NCBI RefSeq assembly: GCF_000150275.1
Contig: NW_002060947.1
Coordinates: 7,868,482-7,932,481 of the forward strand
Reading direction: 5' to 3'
Length of the DNA stretch: 64,000 nt
Source: Trichoplax adhaerens
Lineage: Eukaryota > Placozoa > Uniplacotomia > Trichoplacea > Trichoplacidae
Shown here: positions 36,063 to 48,843 of the stretch, piece by piece
Numbering within the stretch: the stretch's first letter is position 1
How the letters are laid out: each line of letters starts with the position of its first letter
Notes under the pieces: generated by a model
What the model saw: the letters and a program-made list of their open reading frames with translations, nothing else
Database searches by the model: none
Told to the model about the DNA's origin: nothing
Translations under genes and position numbers: made by a program

Positions 36063-39000
36063 TGATTAATTGAGATTACATTTTATCCCTTTTCACCACT
36101 ATTAATTTTTCTTGCATGATTCACAGTCGTTGAAATAATATTGGCATTTCAATAGATAACTTTCCAAGCACAAATAAAAGCCCATAGTTAAAACTCAAAG
36201 TAATTTATCGTTTTGAAGAAATGAAGCTTTAATTCTACTATTTAGGATTACTTCAAGCTATTGATTTAATGATATCATGCTTCCAATACAACGAACTATT
36301 ATTAGTTTTCCGGATATTGACAGGGTAGTTTAGCACTATAAGCATAAATTAAATTCTAATAATCAAGATTATAACTAGATAAGTGGTATATTGATGAAGT
36401 TTTAACACTATAAATATCAGATTAAATTCCTATAAAATACATCATAATTGGTTATGTGGTATATGGATGAATTTTTTCTATAACGGTTAATATCTATTTT
36501 TTGCATATCATCCTGCATTAAATAGACTTGATGTACGAAATGTCAAGTCTTCATCCACCGATATGGCAAAAGATTTTAGACATTAAGAGCAGTCATTCAT
36601 CAATAACGAGATCTAAATCAAATAGTTCATATTATTGTACTCTTACTAGTAAGTGTCTTTACCTATATTTCTCTCTCTTTCTTGCTAAAATCTTATCGAA
36701 TAATAATGATAATGTCCTATAAAGCAGTAATAATGGCAAACGGTGAATATTGGATAGGTCAATAAACATCAATCACACGTTTAATTGTAGCTGCACATTT
36801 ATGAGTCATTATACATAAAAGTATCGGTTGTTATATAAACGGGATCAATGACCATTAGCCTATTATTGTCCAACTCAAAGACATCATTTATTAGGTAATT
36901 ATGAATACAATAATTACTATTCTATGAAAAGCTAACTATTTCCTAATTGATTTTATGATCACTTAATCAGAATAGCGATGCAATTGAAGAGGTTTAGTAT
37001 CCAATTGATGGTCCATGCGTTACATCATCTAATCAAACATTGGACTTTATGTCAAAATATCAATCATGAGATGAACAGACAAGGTTGTATTATGAAAGAT
37101 ATAAACAGTAGGACTATTTTCATGGTGTAATTTCTTGATAAGATTATAATAAGACACTATATTGCTCTATTTCTATATGATTCATGTTCTAGTCTAGCAT
37201 TATTAGGACTGGAGACAAACGTGCTATATAAGCGAAGATCATTTATTGGTAAATCACAATTAGTGAATAGAAGATGATTTTGTTCGTTCTAGCTTTAGCC
37301 ATCGTAACCATTTATAAAGAAAAAAACATAAATTGAAATTATTTTAAATTTGGTAATCGATACTAAGCTATCAATGATAGATTGTTAGCGTAAATGGTAT
37401 AAACACTAAGTCTATTAGTTTTATATTGATTAATAAGTCAATTTATCGTTCTTGCAGAAGAATTTCATTAAGAATGTGACTTAGACTGAATACTACGGAC
37501 ATTGCCAAATCATATTTCATGGCTGTAAACATTGATCACAGTTATCATATAGAGATCAAAGTTTAAAAAGTGTTACATGCACTCCGCACTCTGCACACTT
37601 TGCACTTAACACTCCACGCTTTAAGCCCTTCGATTTGGTGCTTGCTTTAAGCATGGAGTTCTTTTGCCTTGCTACTCCTTAGCAATGTTAATAATAGCTC
37701 TTTTAAATCCAGTAATAGTCTCCTGAAGCGGTTATTTTAAATATAATTCTTTTTACTCTGCTATTCATGAACAATATTAATCATAATTTTTATGTCCAGC
37801 AATAGTCCCCTTAAAAGGTTTTATTCTACCAAATGACCCTAAAATCAAACACTCATAAATCAATCAATTGGTAAGCTACGTAGACGTACACCGTAAATTA
37901 AGGATTAGATTAAATTTTCACCAATATGTTTATCACAGTATCTCTAGATTTTTAGTAAAAATTGCGATCGATTTTATGATAATGATCAAGTGAAGGAATT
38001 TGATATTACCATAACAGAGAATTTGCGTTCGAGCTCGTAAAATTAACCCTGAATTATTACGCAATCAAATGTAAATACACTTGCAATTATATGCTTTACA
38101 ATACAAATTTACTACGGACGAAATGTGAATATTAGCATAGAAGGTTCATTTTTTACTGGTAAAGCTTCAATCAGTATTATTTACCTTATTAATTTTAATA
38201 ATTGCTAGTTTGTTCATATATCATATATGGACAATGTCCATTATAGCCAATAGATGTACGAACACATGCATTAGTCAAGGTCATAGATAGAATTGAATAG
38301 TAAGTAAGATAGATTAAAGATGCAAGTTGTAACTTTCAAATCTTTACTAATATGTCTCGAACTAAATGGCATCAATTTACCTTGCTGAGGTGATTATCCA
38401 CACTAGTGTTGGTAAACAACACTAAATTTAAAATAACAGGCTCCCATCAAACATGAAAGGAAAGCTTGTTTACCCTTCGCCTGCACTGTTCATGGAATTT
38501 ATGAGTCATCCTGCGTTTGTTTAAACTTTGATTCATTAGTTTATTTAATCGGAAACATTAAGTGATGCTACTAATTAATCGTGTCAACCGAAGCCATGCT
38601 TTATTTTTAATAAAGAACAAGACAGGCAAAGTATTAGTGGGTAAGTAATATAATATTCCTTTATCATTCAAAGCACAATTTTTTGGCATACGTGCTACGG
38701 GTTTCATAAATAAACGTCTGAAAAGATGGCAATAGGAATTATCCTACTATTTCAGCTATCTTTTCCTTGGATTAAATTATAGACATATAATCCAAATCTT
38801 AGTCTTTGGAAAAATAAGTTTTAGATTACGAAAATACAATACCAACATCAAGATTGAATAAAATATTGATATTTACTAGTAAGGTAGATGCTTGTTAATA
38901 CGAGCGTGGACTCCTATATGCCACAGGTAACAAAATCAATAAAATAGATATGTATATTAACAAACAGATACACAAACTCACTGTTTTTCGATATGTAATA

Positions 39001-39309
39001 TCATAAAATTCAATTAAAAATATCAGAATAAAAGGGTACCACGGATAATTTAAATAATTATTTTGTATCATATACATTCATTTATTGTTGATGTTGGCTA
39101 AATTAGAAGGGTTGATAATGATTATCTGAATTATGATTGCGGTTATCATGCTAATTTCAATTCATACCCTTAAACAAATAATTCAATGATAATTAATCGA
39201 AACAAATTCAATTTTAAATTCAAGCTTCTTTTCAAAGAGTTGCATTCTCTATTTATATTACCAGTATATATTGTACTAACAACCAATATTAGATATTGCT
39301 TTGTTGTTG
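36063..39309. other. Gene-poor region, right part
   Basis: No supported gene. Two short diverged duplications are visible: near 36350-36420 versus 36420-36480 (TAT.AATATCAGATTAAATTC-type) and near 37675-37740 versus 37758-37820 (CCAGTAATAGTCTCCT versus CCAGCAATAGTCCCCT). A C-rich patch at about 37575-37625 carries repeated CACT/GCAC words. Nothing suggests an RNA gene. Confidence 0.45.
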
Positions 39310-40603
39310 TTACTTGCAATGATATTTATATGGTGACCTTGATCGATGCAAATCACGATCATATTCCATTTTACATTTTCGAACTGACTTGCTATAGATC
39401 CAAGTACATCGTTGATTTGATGAATGATAAGCACATGTACTATGCAAAGCATGACAATCTGTTGATATAACTACGCTTGAATTCAATGGACAGTGACTAA
39501 AAGCCATCACCTTAGGTTTCCACAGGCATTCATTCTTGTTGGCTGTACACAATTTCTTTTTATCCTTGTTATTTTCTACATTATGACATAATTTAATATT
39601 GCAACGATGACAATTATCGTTGTAAGCATGTCGTAAACCAAATCGCTGCTCACGTGTGATATTATGCCATGGGGCATAGAATCCACATTGTTTCAAAATT
39701 AAATGTTTCCTGTCTTGGCTAAAAGAGCCAAATATGACGTAGGTTGATTTAGGTTGTAGAGTAATAGCTGATTTGCTAGCGACAAGAGACTGCTCAACTT
39801 GTAACTTGACATTCTTCTGCCACATGTCAAAACCAATAGAATTGGATCGATCAAGAAAGAATTTTTTAACGTGGATTTTGTAGCTTGTAATTTGAATTGG
39901 ATTCGCAATATCGTTGGTCACAGTTATTTTACCCATTGAGATTATCCTAGCCTTAATAGCTATATTAATAAAAAATATAAAGAAATATAGATACATGAGA
40001 TCATTAGCCTATACAATCACATCATCAAAATTGGCTATAGCAATGTGTAGATTATTATTCTAACAGTTCCATTTAGAAAGTAATGTAATATATCAATATT
40101 TTGATATTGCCATCATAATAATGATAATTCTATCATCTATAAACTGGTATTTTATCAAGTAGAATTATTTATAAAAATTTATAGTAGAGTTATGCTTCAA
40201 ATAAAGTTCAATCTCTGGTTGGAAATACTATTGAGACCAATGTAACTACAAATTTCTGATCTCAATAACGTCTTTCAATATAGGGAGTTCGATTATATTA
40301 TATTAATATTGGATCAAGTAGTTGTTAAGTCGCGGCACATCAAAAGGCTTTCTATGTACTACGCTATATTCTATATGTTGCTGAAAATTTACATCTTTGA
40401 TCTATTTCAAAGATGATATAAAAACGCTATAGAAGACAGGAAAAAGTTTTTGTCAATTTTATTTTATATTTACCGAAATCAGACAGGCAAAATAACGTCT
40501 GGGGATGCTGATACTTGCAGCTTTTGTTAGCATTGAGGCATGTTACAACGGTAGCTGCCACCAGAATAAGCGCTGGACACATAAAGTTAGTTGAGAAGGC
40601 CAT
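39310..40603 (-). CDS. TIMP-like metalloproteinase inhibitor (259 aa, 2 exons)
   Basis: Exons 40474-40603 and 39310-39959, joined in phase 1. Signal peptide MAFSTNFMCPALILVAATVV, then CKYQHPQTLFC, matching the TIMP N-terminus around the HPQ motif, then AIKARIIS. The N-terminal OB-fold domain runs to about residue 140 (STYVIFG, CGFYAPWHNITREQ, LRHAYNDNC), and the C-terminal TIMP module has its cysteines and ECLW plus CTWIY. TIMPs block metalloproteinases by chelating zinc with mature Cys1, which is disulfide-bonded to Cys70. Here the Cys1 position (two before CKYQ) is Lys and the Cys70 region (SLVASKSAI) has no Cys, so the pair is lost together. The protein is longer than typical (about 210-225 aa), with a basic tail rich in Lys, Arg, His and Tyr. 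If the signal peptide were cut after Thr21, Cys22 would be N-terminal instead. Confidence 0.85.
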
Positions 40604-42043
40604 AGCTTGAAGATGTGATGAGTAAATTATGCAGGTGTTATCGATAAATTGTCGCTGCTTAAATAATTTAGAGACTCGCTCAGCCCATGTTATATATCCT
40701 CCCTGTCGGTAAATTTACATTTCTAAATTTGATTATTGCTTTACATATAATATGGGTTCCTTTTATCTAATGACTCATATGCGTATCTCCCACCTTATCA
40801 AGTAATGATCCAATTTTTGTCATTGTTTAATAAACTATAAGATATGCAATTTTATGGTAACATAACATATCAAACAATGCTCGTATGGTTTGTAAATAAA
40901 AATTGCTAATTTTAGAAGTATATTTAACAGAAATCCAAGTGTCAATCAAATAGACTTAATTATCCAACAATTACAGTTCAACATTGTTGTGATTTTCTAG
41001 GAAAATCATGATAAGGTGATAAAGTAATTTCAAAGTCAAAATAGAATTATTTGCTGCTATTCAATTATAGCAATAGACATAAAAAACATCAATGTATTTC
41101 TTTGTAAGATAAACTGATACAGGGGCTTGCGTTATTAGCTCAGTTGCTTCTTGAAAGTGATGAAATAATTGACATGAGAATTTCATCACCTCGTAATAAT
41201 GCTAAATTTACTAGCCATAGCATTTATTTTGAGGTAAAGTTTAAAATGCTTTTAATTTTCTTGATGAAAAGTTATTGTTAATATTGTATTCCTATGTTCA
41301 CATATCAGAATATATCTTTAGTTTCAGTCTATGGGTTCGAAGTTATGATATTGCTCATTTATCAACCTCCTCGCTTGATAATTAGTTCAACACTTTAGAT
41401 GGTGTTATTACTTTGCAAGACATCGCAAAGGACTACTGCGATAAAATTATCCTGTCAACTTTCGAAATATTTTACGAGGATAGTTTCTTTACCCGTATTC
41501 ATTGAACATATTTGAAGTGACATTAGCTATGGTCTAATACAGCGCTCGATTTTTAATTAATTATAAATAAAATATAATCTAAGATGCCATCTGATTAGCT
41601 CGGCTTTTTAGAAAAATATCGATATGTACCTTACAGATTACACCAGACAAAGACTATTATTAAGCGATAACGTACTAATCATACTATGCCTTAACAAATG
41701 TAATCTCTAATTTACTTCTATAGAGCTTTGATAAAATATTTGCTAATAGAAATTTTATAATGATGCATTGTAATGCTAATAAATATACTCTGCCAGTAGT
41801 AGGCGGTTACGCTTTAGTGCTTGATTTCTTAAACAAGCTAAAATATATAATTGTCAAAAGCCCACATGATAGTAAGTGCATATCAGCTTGTATTATCCAT
41901 TTGATTTTATTCAATTTTTACAGAAAGTTGCATAAAGCTATGACTATGAGTAAAGCGAAAATGAATCTATATGACATCAATCCAACTCATATAATTAAGA
42001 AAATCCATTAATTTCTATATCAAACACTACGTTTAAAATAATA
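40604..42043. other. Intergenic, TIMP to ZZ/EF-hand gene
   Basis: AT-rich, no supported gene. A plus-strand open frame at 41760-42011 has no domain and no neighbouring exons with compatible splice sites. The TIMP promoter should lie in the first few hundred bases; no clear TATA box was found. Confidence 0.4.
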
Positions 42044-42049
42044 TTTATT
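42044..42049 (-). terminator. Poly(A) signal of the ZZ/EF-hand gene
   Basis: AATAAA on the minus strand, 112 bases beyond the stop codon at 42161-42163. It is the nearest canonical hexamer downstream. Confidence 0.5.
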
Positions 42050-42160
42050 GTATCGTACAAATATATAAAAGATTTAAATCTTTAATAAGATAGAAAATTG
42101 TTGCATAGGGTAAATGAATTTTTATGCAAGAAGTAAAAATTTCCTGTTTATACGAGTATA

Positions 42161-44552
42161 CTAGAAAATTGTTCCCAAAGCTTCGAACCAAGATACCAAT
42201 GTTGGATCAGTAAGCGTGCAAATTTTAAATTCATCAAAGGACAACCTAGCCAAAAGATATTATGAAATATGGCTTAAAATAAAAATGAATCGAATCAGGA
42301 CATAATTAACTGCTCCATCATTCATTTAAGATATTACCTGCCATCCCTATTAAGATCGCCATGACGAAAAACGTTTTCTACCATCTCATCAATAGCATCT
42401 TGTGACATGGCTTCCATAACCGGCCACATGCTTTCTCTGTTATTTAAAATTGATTAATTGTAGTTAATTTATGACAACAATGAAACATACCTAAATTACT
42501 TTTTAAAAATAATATTTCATATGGCATTTTAACCTTTTTCCGTAAAAACTGGATTGATTGTCAGGAAGCTTTAAAACCTTCTCTTTAGAACTAACACTTG
42601 GGCCAGTATTGACAGGGATTGGCGAATTGAAAAATGATGATACAGGCTTTCCATGCATGTCATCGATATCATAGGGCTACATGCATATAATCGTAAATGC
42701 AGTCATCGAAAAAAATAAGACAATATATTTCATCAATACAACAAAGTTATTCTAGAGTTTGTATTAATCCTATAATATTAGCTACTAAGAAAAATTGCAC
42801 TGGAGTAGCTACCCTTAGATATTAGCCATTTTATGTTACAAATTAGCACGCTAATAAAACTAAATATTGTCAAAAGGTAAACAATTTTAACTCCACCACT
42901 ATTGACAATGGCTATGAAATAATAGGGTGTAATAATGAATCACTATCAGTAAAATATATACCATTGAATCTTCACATCCTTTTACGACATCCCGTACTAA
43001 ATCAATTGTAACACCAAAGTAAGCCTAAAAGAAATTTTAACACCGGAACAAGATAATACCATTACAAATGATACAGATATACAGTAAATCATTACCAGCT
43101 CAAGAAATCTATTTGTGTATTGCAATAGTGTATTAGATAATAGTATCATAACAAACCTTAAACATTCGTCTTAAATTTTCTTTACTTATGTAGCCAGACC
43201 CATCTAAATCATAGCCAGTAAATACGTCTAAACATACAGATAGCCATATTTATAAAATGCAATCTCGATAGCTTATAGTCATTTTAGTTATCATAAATAC
43301 GCCTTTCACATTTTAGCTTTTCATCCAAATTCCCTTTAATAAGAATTGAGAGGCCGTGAACAAATTCATTAAAATCGATATAACCATTACCATTTCTATC
43401 AAAAAACTTTATCAAAAAGAATGAGTTTTAAATTGTACATTTCTTTAATTTAGACTAGTTTATATCTAATTCTTTTATATGTACAATATTATTGGAACAG
43501 GAAAACCTCATAGATAATTTTTTTTCTACTATATTGACTTTACCTTAAATAAACGACTCATAACTAGATTTGCTTTACGCCCAAGTGGGCCAAGGCATAA
43601 ATTAAACACCTCCCGTGATATTCCTTTTACATTATCAGTAAGGACTGAAAACTGTTCGTAAAGGCCATTAATTTCTGATAAATCAACTAGGAAGACAACA
43701 TAATAAAGAATAAAGTAATTATCAACACTATACTGACGAAAACTCAATGCGATGAACATTATTGGTACAGAGTATAAACAGAGAAAGCTCACAATGAGTG
43801 GATTTTTTGTACAACGCAATGTCCTCCCGCAGTAAAGAATGCTTGACCTTATGTGATCCTATAATTATTTTTTTAACAACATGATGAAATTATGTAATTG
43901 ACTCTAATACAACTAGCTATAATAAAAGCACTTTTTTTCTCACGCAACCTGGATACAAAGGTGAAAGTAGAGCGTTACGAGGATTTATTAGTGAAGGAAT
44001 AGGAATTTTGATTTTCAAGAATACATGCATTTTGTTATGATTATCCTGTTAAAATAAAGAAATGATTGAATGGGCATTTACATAGAACCATGCTATTTAT
44101 TGTATTTGCTAAATTTTATTCATCGTTGAACCTACCTTGCTTTCACATCGTTCGCAAACATCATAATCGCTGCAGTTTGCACACTAAAGAAATAAAATGG
44201 TAATTAAAATATATATTCACATCCACGTGCAAAATAAACTTTTAATTTTACGATCCGCCAAGTTTTAGCTAAAGCTAACTTTACACGTTAACCATTAACT
44301 TTTCAATATATTAACCTTGTACCGGATACCACAGATCGGATTCATTCCACAAGAATTGCACACAATTCCACGATGACTAAAACCATCTATCGTATACAAT
44401 GAAAATTGTAAATAAATTCAAGTCAGAGTCTAATTTTTGACAATAAATAGCTAATCAGGCATAGCATTATTAATAATTGATATTGCCGCACCTTTAACAG
44501 CTTTATCATCTGCAATGCAATAGAGTAAACTTAACAAGTTTTGATTATACAT
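42161..44552 (-). CDS. ZZ zinc-finger plus EF-hand protein (311 aa, 11 exons)
   Basis: Exons: 44492-44552, 44316-44386, 44136-44183, 43793-43847, 43544-43686, 43310-43406, 43157-43227, 42962-43024, 42534-42676, 42338-42436, 42161-42245; all phases agree (312 codons). The N-terminus has a ZZ-type zinc finger (FSHRGIVCNSCGMNPICG, then RYKCANCSDYDVCERC). EF-hand units follow: a variable first one (KKSTHFDLSEINGLYEQF), a canonical loop DRNGNGYIDFNE with FVHGLS, DLDGSGYISKEN (Asn instead of Glu at loop position 12), and DLNRDGRLSFDE. It ends DPTLVSWFEALGTIF. The EF-hand part resembles calaxin/EFCAB1 and neuronal calcium sensor-type proteins (GLS, G.L.EK.KY). Likely a calcium sensor with a protein-binding zinc finger; target unknown. 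The exact acceptor of exon 4 (43847 or 43841) is uncertain, and the start rests on an ATG in the same open frame. Confidence 0.85.
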
Positions 44553-46704
44553 TGGTTGCTGTGAATTTATAATAAGAATAAATTAGCAGATTAATGACAC
44601 AAGTGTTAATTATGATATTTACTTATTTCTAATCTCCGTCAGATCAAATGTTACCAATAAAGCTATTACCAACAATAATAATCTATTTTAATTCGAAAAC
44701 AAAGCCTGTTAATGTTATATTGTAACCTTGACGTTGTCCTATCATAATCAAGACGATACGCGGGAGTGTCATAGCTTATTTCATATATCTATTGTCATGT
44801 CTTTTTCAACTGATGTCAACAATGCTGATCAACCACATGTCGGTACTAACTGAATAAATGATTATCCATTGAAGCGTATACGTTTATCTCGATGGTACTT
44901 TTCACGCACGGCAAATAATTGATAGTCATCTAATACTAAGCCAGATACTATCTTGAAAGTTTTATGATATTGATCTGTCAAATAAACAATGATTACGCTA
45001 TGCAAATGCGCGAGCAAAATTGTCAGATTAACCAAATATAGGGTTAAAACAGGGGCAATGTTACGATAATTTTATAGTCTTACAGCTATAACATTTTTAA
45101 ATTTAAACTTGTATGTGAACAATACTGATTATACATAAAAGACTAGTTGAACTGAGTAAAATTACTGTGAGCTCAATAAAATGTATGATAGTTTTGATAT
45201 CCAGACAGTAAAAGAATGAAAGATATGACTATAAATTATTTGCAGTATTAAGATATCCTGGCCACGATTAATGGTTATTACTACCGCGAGCAAACATCCT
45301 TTTATGCTTTAGATAATAGTTTGCTATAATAAAGGATTCCATTGAATTGGTTATAATAACAAGTTAATAACTTTACGGATTATAATACCGTAATTACTGC
45401 AGATCCACATAGTCTAATACTTCATGAATAGAAGAGAGTAATTATAAGAAGTACAATCAGACAGACAGTAATGGCAATGTTTTCAAACTTAAAGTTATGA
45501 TATAGTACTATTGACGATAACTAATATGAGATACTGTGAAAATACAGCCATCGTATATAGCCAATCCAATATTATTGGTCACAACTATTTAATTAAATCA
45601 TAAGCAATGTATTGACGTATAGCATGTTGTGGGCAGCAAATAGAACTACGCAGGGCAAGATAGTAGCCTAATTGTTGTGATAATAATCCATTATAGAATT
45701 AAATGCTTCTGTTGCTATGGCTTATTGATTCAGTGGTGTGAATAAGTTACAAGAGCAATAAGACAGGTAGATGAACATTGCCAAAGTACGGTCAATCATC
45801 AATAGTAAACATAGATGAGTAATTCAATAGCGATCGCATCTTTGATAGCAAATGCTGGTTAAAATTGAACGTGATAAAAAAATAGAGACCATTGAATTTC
45901 ATTTTACGATAAAGCTTAAATCAAGAAAGTTCAAATTGTACTTTACAAATTGATCCACATTACAAAGAAGCTTACTAAGGTCAACCAGGTTGCTATTAAT
46001 AGATATTGCGAAATAACTGATTGTTTAATGTTCGATATAGCGTAACTAAAATTATTATTCGTTTCAGGCCAAAGAATAGAAAGCGCACCGGTATCAAACT
46101 CTATCGCAAGATATATAATTATGACCTTCAATATTAGTTTAATATGTTAAGATACAATTAAGCTTGCTAACGTTTAGTTTAAAGCTTTCGAGAAACAAGT
46201 GTAAGAAGTTATAGCAATGTTATTACCACTTTTAGTTTAGTATACAAGGTCATACTAAGAAAATTGACCAATTTTAAGTGCTGTATACAGCTATGGTAGC
46301 TAATGTATGATAGATTTGATTTTTCTTGTAAACGTCGACTATAACAGCGTTGCTAATAAGAAGAATGCTGCAATTATCATGTTTACTTTACTTGATTAAA
46401 CATTCTGAAACTCTAGTCATAACAATTTTTTCGAAACGTACGAAATGATGAGTGCCATTCATAAAATGAAAAACATTCAAGGCTATAAAAATCTAATGAA
46501 TATATTACAATAGATTAGCTATTCACATTATGCTACTATTGCTAAGTAACATGGACAACTTTGATCATAGACTTAACAGTGATGGAGATGACCAAAGTAT
46601 TATACATACATACAATGTCGCTAAAAGATTTTACGGAAATTTTCAAAAAGTTAAAAAAGAGCTAATTTTAAACTGTTGTCAGTCATAGAATTGAATACCT
46701 AACA
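44553..46704. other. Intergenic, no supported gene
   Basis: About 2.1 kb. A minus-strand open frame at 45943-46131 ends in a hydrophobic stretch (YLLIATWLTLVSFFVMWI) but has no flanking exons I can join and no recognised family, so it is not called. Confidence 0.4.
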
Positions 46705-46899
46705 TTAAGATTGCTGTTGAAATTGTTCAATTAATACATTAGTAAAATATTTTATTACCGTAGGATTTGCTGATTCACCAGGGTTGTTGAAAGCAGTATG
46801 ATTTGGCACCGTATTAATGCGATTTCCCTCATGAAATTGATTGCGTACAGCTTCTGCAGTTAGAGTAAAACGTCCATTTTCATTCGCATGAGCTGTCAT
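46705..46899 (-). CDS. Hypothetical ORF or terminal exon (64 codons)
   Basis: An open frame with non-random composition (Asn/Gln/Thr/Phe-rich, no low complexity) reading MTAHANENGRFTLTAEAVRN near its start and ending YFTNVLIEQFQQQS and TAA. The upstream sequence ATGACAG before CTCATGCG could be a splice acceptor, so it may be the last exon of a larger minus-strand gene rather than a small gene. I do not recognise the family: the block PNHTAFNNPGESANPTVIKY looks like structured globular protein. No partner exon was identified between 46900 and 48600. Confidence 0.35.
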   Translation of the reverse strand: MTAHANENGRFTLTAEAVRNQFHEGNRINTVPNHTAFNNPGESANPTVIKYFTNVLIEQFQQQS

Positions 46900-46908
46900 T
46901 TGATTCAA

Positions 46909-48518
46909 AAAACATTAAAAATATTGTCAGACAATATCCATTGGAAACAAAAGTCTCATCGCGAAGCTTTTACTTTAGTCTGTAATTAGAATTATAAGTT
47001 AGCGGAAAGCAATGTCATTCCAGTCACTATCTTGCTGGGAAATTAAGCAATATTATGAATTATCGATGAGGTGTATGAGAATGAGTGCATTGCGATAAAG
47101 TTGCACAGTTGTTTAGGCATGTATACTTTTAATTTCATTTTTTTAATATTGGCATCTGCAATCTGTAAGGCTTACTCACAATATGGGCTAGGAATGGAAG
47201 ATCACAGTGCATTGATGATTTAATATCAATAAGTTATTGGTGCTAATATTACTATGAATAAGCTAACATGATATATAAAATCTCTTCGGAAATGTTACTC
47301 ATCCGCAAAAGGTGTCATGTGAATACAGTGCAGAAACAATATCATCAAGAATAGTAAGATATAACTATCCTATGTTATGTCAATTCTTTCCTACTAGTGA
47401 ATTGTAACAAGATCATTTGTTGGATAAAGTAATATGGTTCAATTTTCCAGTATGATAGCAGGTGCAACCACTACCATGTACATCAATGTTGTTCAGGATA
47501 AGATTTAGACTACCGTCAGGGTTCAATTAGTAAAGTTCTAGTTCACTGTATTGTTTTTGATAGACTGGCATATACGAGTAATATCTATTTGTAAGCTATA
47601 ACAATATCATTTCTTATATACTTTGTAAGATTCATTTTTAACTCTCACTCTCACTGTAATAGCTTGAAGCGAGTGGCTACCGCGATAATGAATTAATACG
47701 TGTGTGGGTATACGCGTCTGTAATAAGATAGAGATATCAAGATGGATTATTCTAAGATAGAACTGTTAGCTAGATCGATTCTATCAATGTAGTGCAATGC
47801 TAAGCTGTACCAATACTACTACAATAACTAGAGTCGATCAAAATAGCATCATTTGGATGTGGCATACATATTGCATCAATAAATATCTCTATATTATCTA
47901 TTAGTGGAAGCTGCACTCGTTCTATTTCGCGTACTTGTAAGCATTTGTACTTTAAACATTACAATTGATCAATGTCACTTGGTACTGAGCATAGCATGTA
48001 CAATTATACATATGACTTTATCTGATTGATCATGACTGCGTGTATCTATGCGTAGTCGAGTATATCTATAGACCATGTAGCTCAGCATAAGAAGATATAA
48101 CCCTTAGTTAGATCACTTGCGTTGATATCTTTTTTCGCTATCAAAATGATAAAAGTAGTTACTGAATATAGTGAATAATGTTACAGACTGTTAATTGAAT
48201 ATACAGTATTGGTATTTCATTTTGATGTTGACCAGTTAGCCTATCGCTATATTAAGATACAGCAATGTAGGCTAAGATGGATGATATCTTGTAGCAGTAT
48301 CATTGTAGAGTAAGCAGTACAAATACGACCAGTATGCAAAGGATGACGAGAGTGAGTTCTTGTAGGATACATTAGTACTGGATGTATTTGCATATAACGG
48401 ATAGAAGCTGTGTATTCAACCTCAACCTGCGAGTTGGATAGCACTTTGATGTTTTCCTTGTTTCATAAAAGTAGTAGTACTGTACTCGTCCATTGAATCC
48501 ATCAACAGTTGCAATATT
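46909..48518. other. Intergenic or intronic, nothing firm
   Basis: A minus-strand open frame at 48247-48444 (65 codons) shows no domain. Base composition becomes slightly more GC-rich from about 47.6 kb rightwards. No RNA gene or mobile element was recognised. Confidence 0.35.
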
Positions 48519-48557
48519 GTAGTTTAGACAAGTAGTTTAGATAAGTAGTTTAGACAA
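48519..48557. repeat. Three-copy 13-bp tandem repeat
   Basis: GTAGTTTAGACAA at 48519, GTAGTTTAGATAA at 48532 and GTAGTTTAGACAA at 48545, head to tail. Confidence 0.85.
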
Positions 48558-48648
48558 GAAATTTCTACCGATCATCATGCATCTCAACAATAACCTATTG
48601 ATGTGATACAACAGTGGATTGGAAGTCTGCCCTGTCCATCTACCCAAT

Positions 48649-48843
48649 TTATTTTTCAATTTTGTTAAGAGTATTACGATTGATGATACCTATTGTACGT
48701 CGTTGCAAGTATTTGTTGTAGAGATAAGTTGACGAGATTGCTATGACCAGACCAGCTGCAGCACCCAGACCAAAATAAATTGATTCATATTTGGAAGTGG
48801 ATAAAAGATGGATTTCACAAGCCTCTTCCGATAGTGCTTCCAT
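48649..48843 (-). CDS. Possible small single-pass membrane protein or gene fragment
   Basis: A 64-codon frame from ATG at 48843: an acidic start (MEALSEEACEIHLL), then a Gly/Ala-rich hydrophobic helix (YFGLGAAAGLVIAISSTYLY) and a basic tail (NKYLQRRT) ending KIEK. The stop codon overlaps an AATAAA, a plausible poly(A) site. Directly upstream, a second frame (about 48742-48950) reads SPTDCGEINATYRIRLQRQF and overlaps it out of frame. The two halves would make a sensible ectodomain-plus-membrane-anchor if a splice or a one-base shift joined them, so this may be the 3' end of a larger or decayed gene. Not recognised. Confidence 0.35.
   Translation of the reverse strand: MEALSEEACEIHLLSTSKYESIYFGLGAAAGLVIAISSTYLYNKYLQRRTIGIINRNTLNKIEK

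Noticed and set aside
39186-39470. 94-codon plus-strand open frame
   Set aside because: Antisense to the TIMP second exon, which has strong family motifs; the plus-strand frame has none.
41760-42011. 83-codon plus-strand open frame
   Set aside because: No domain, no splice partners, Lys/Ile/Asn-rich text expected from AT-rich DNA.
45943-46131. Hydrophobic minus-strand frame that could be a membrane exon
   Set aside because: AT-rich DNA often gives such stretches; no second membrane segment or splice partner is nearby.
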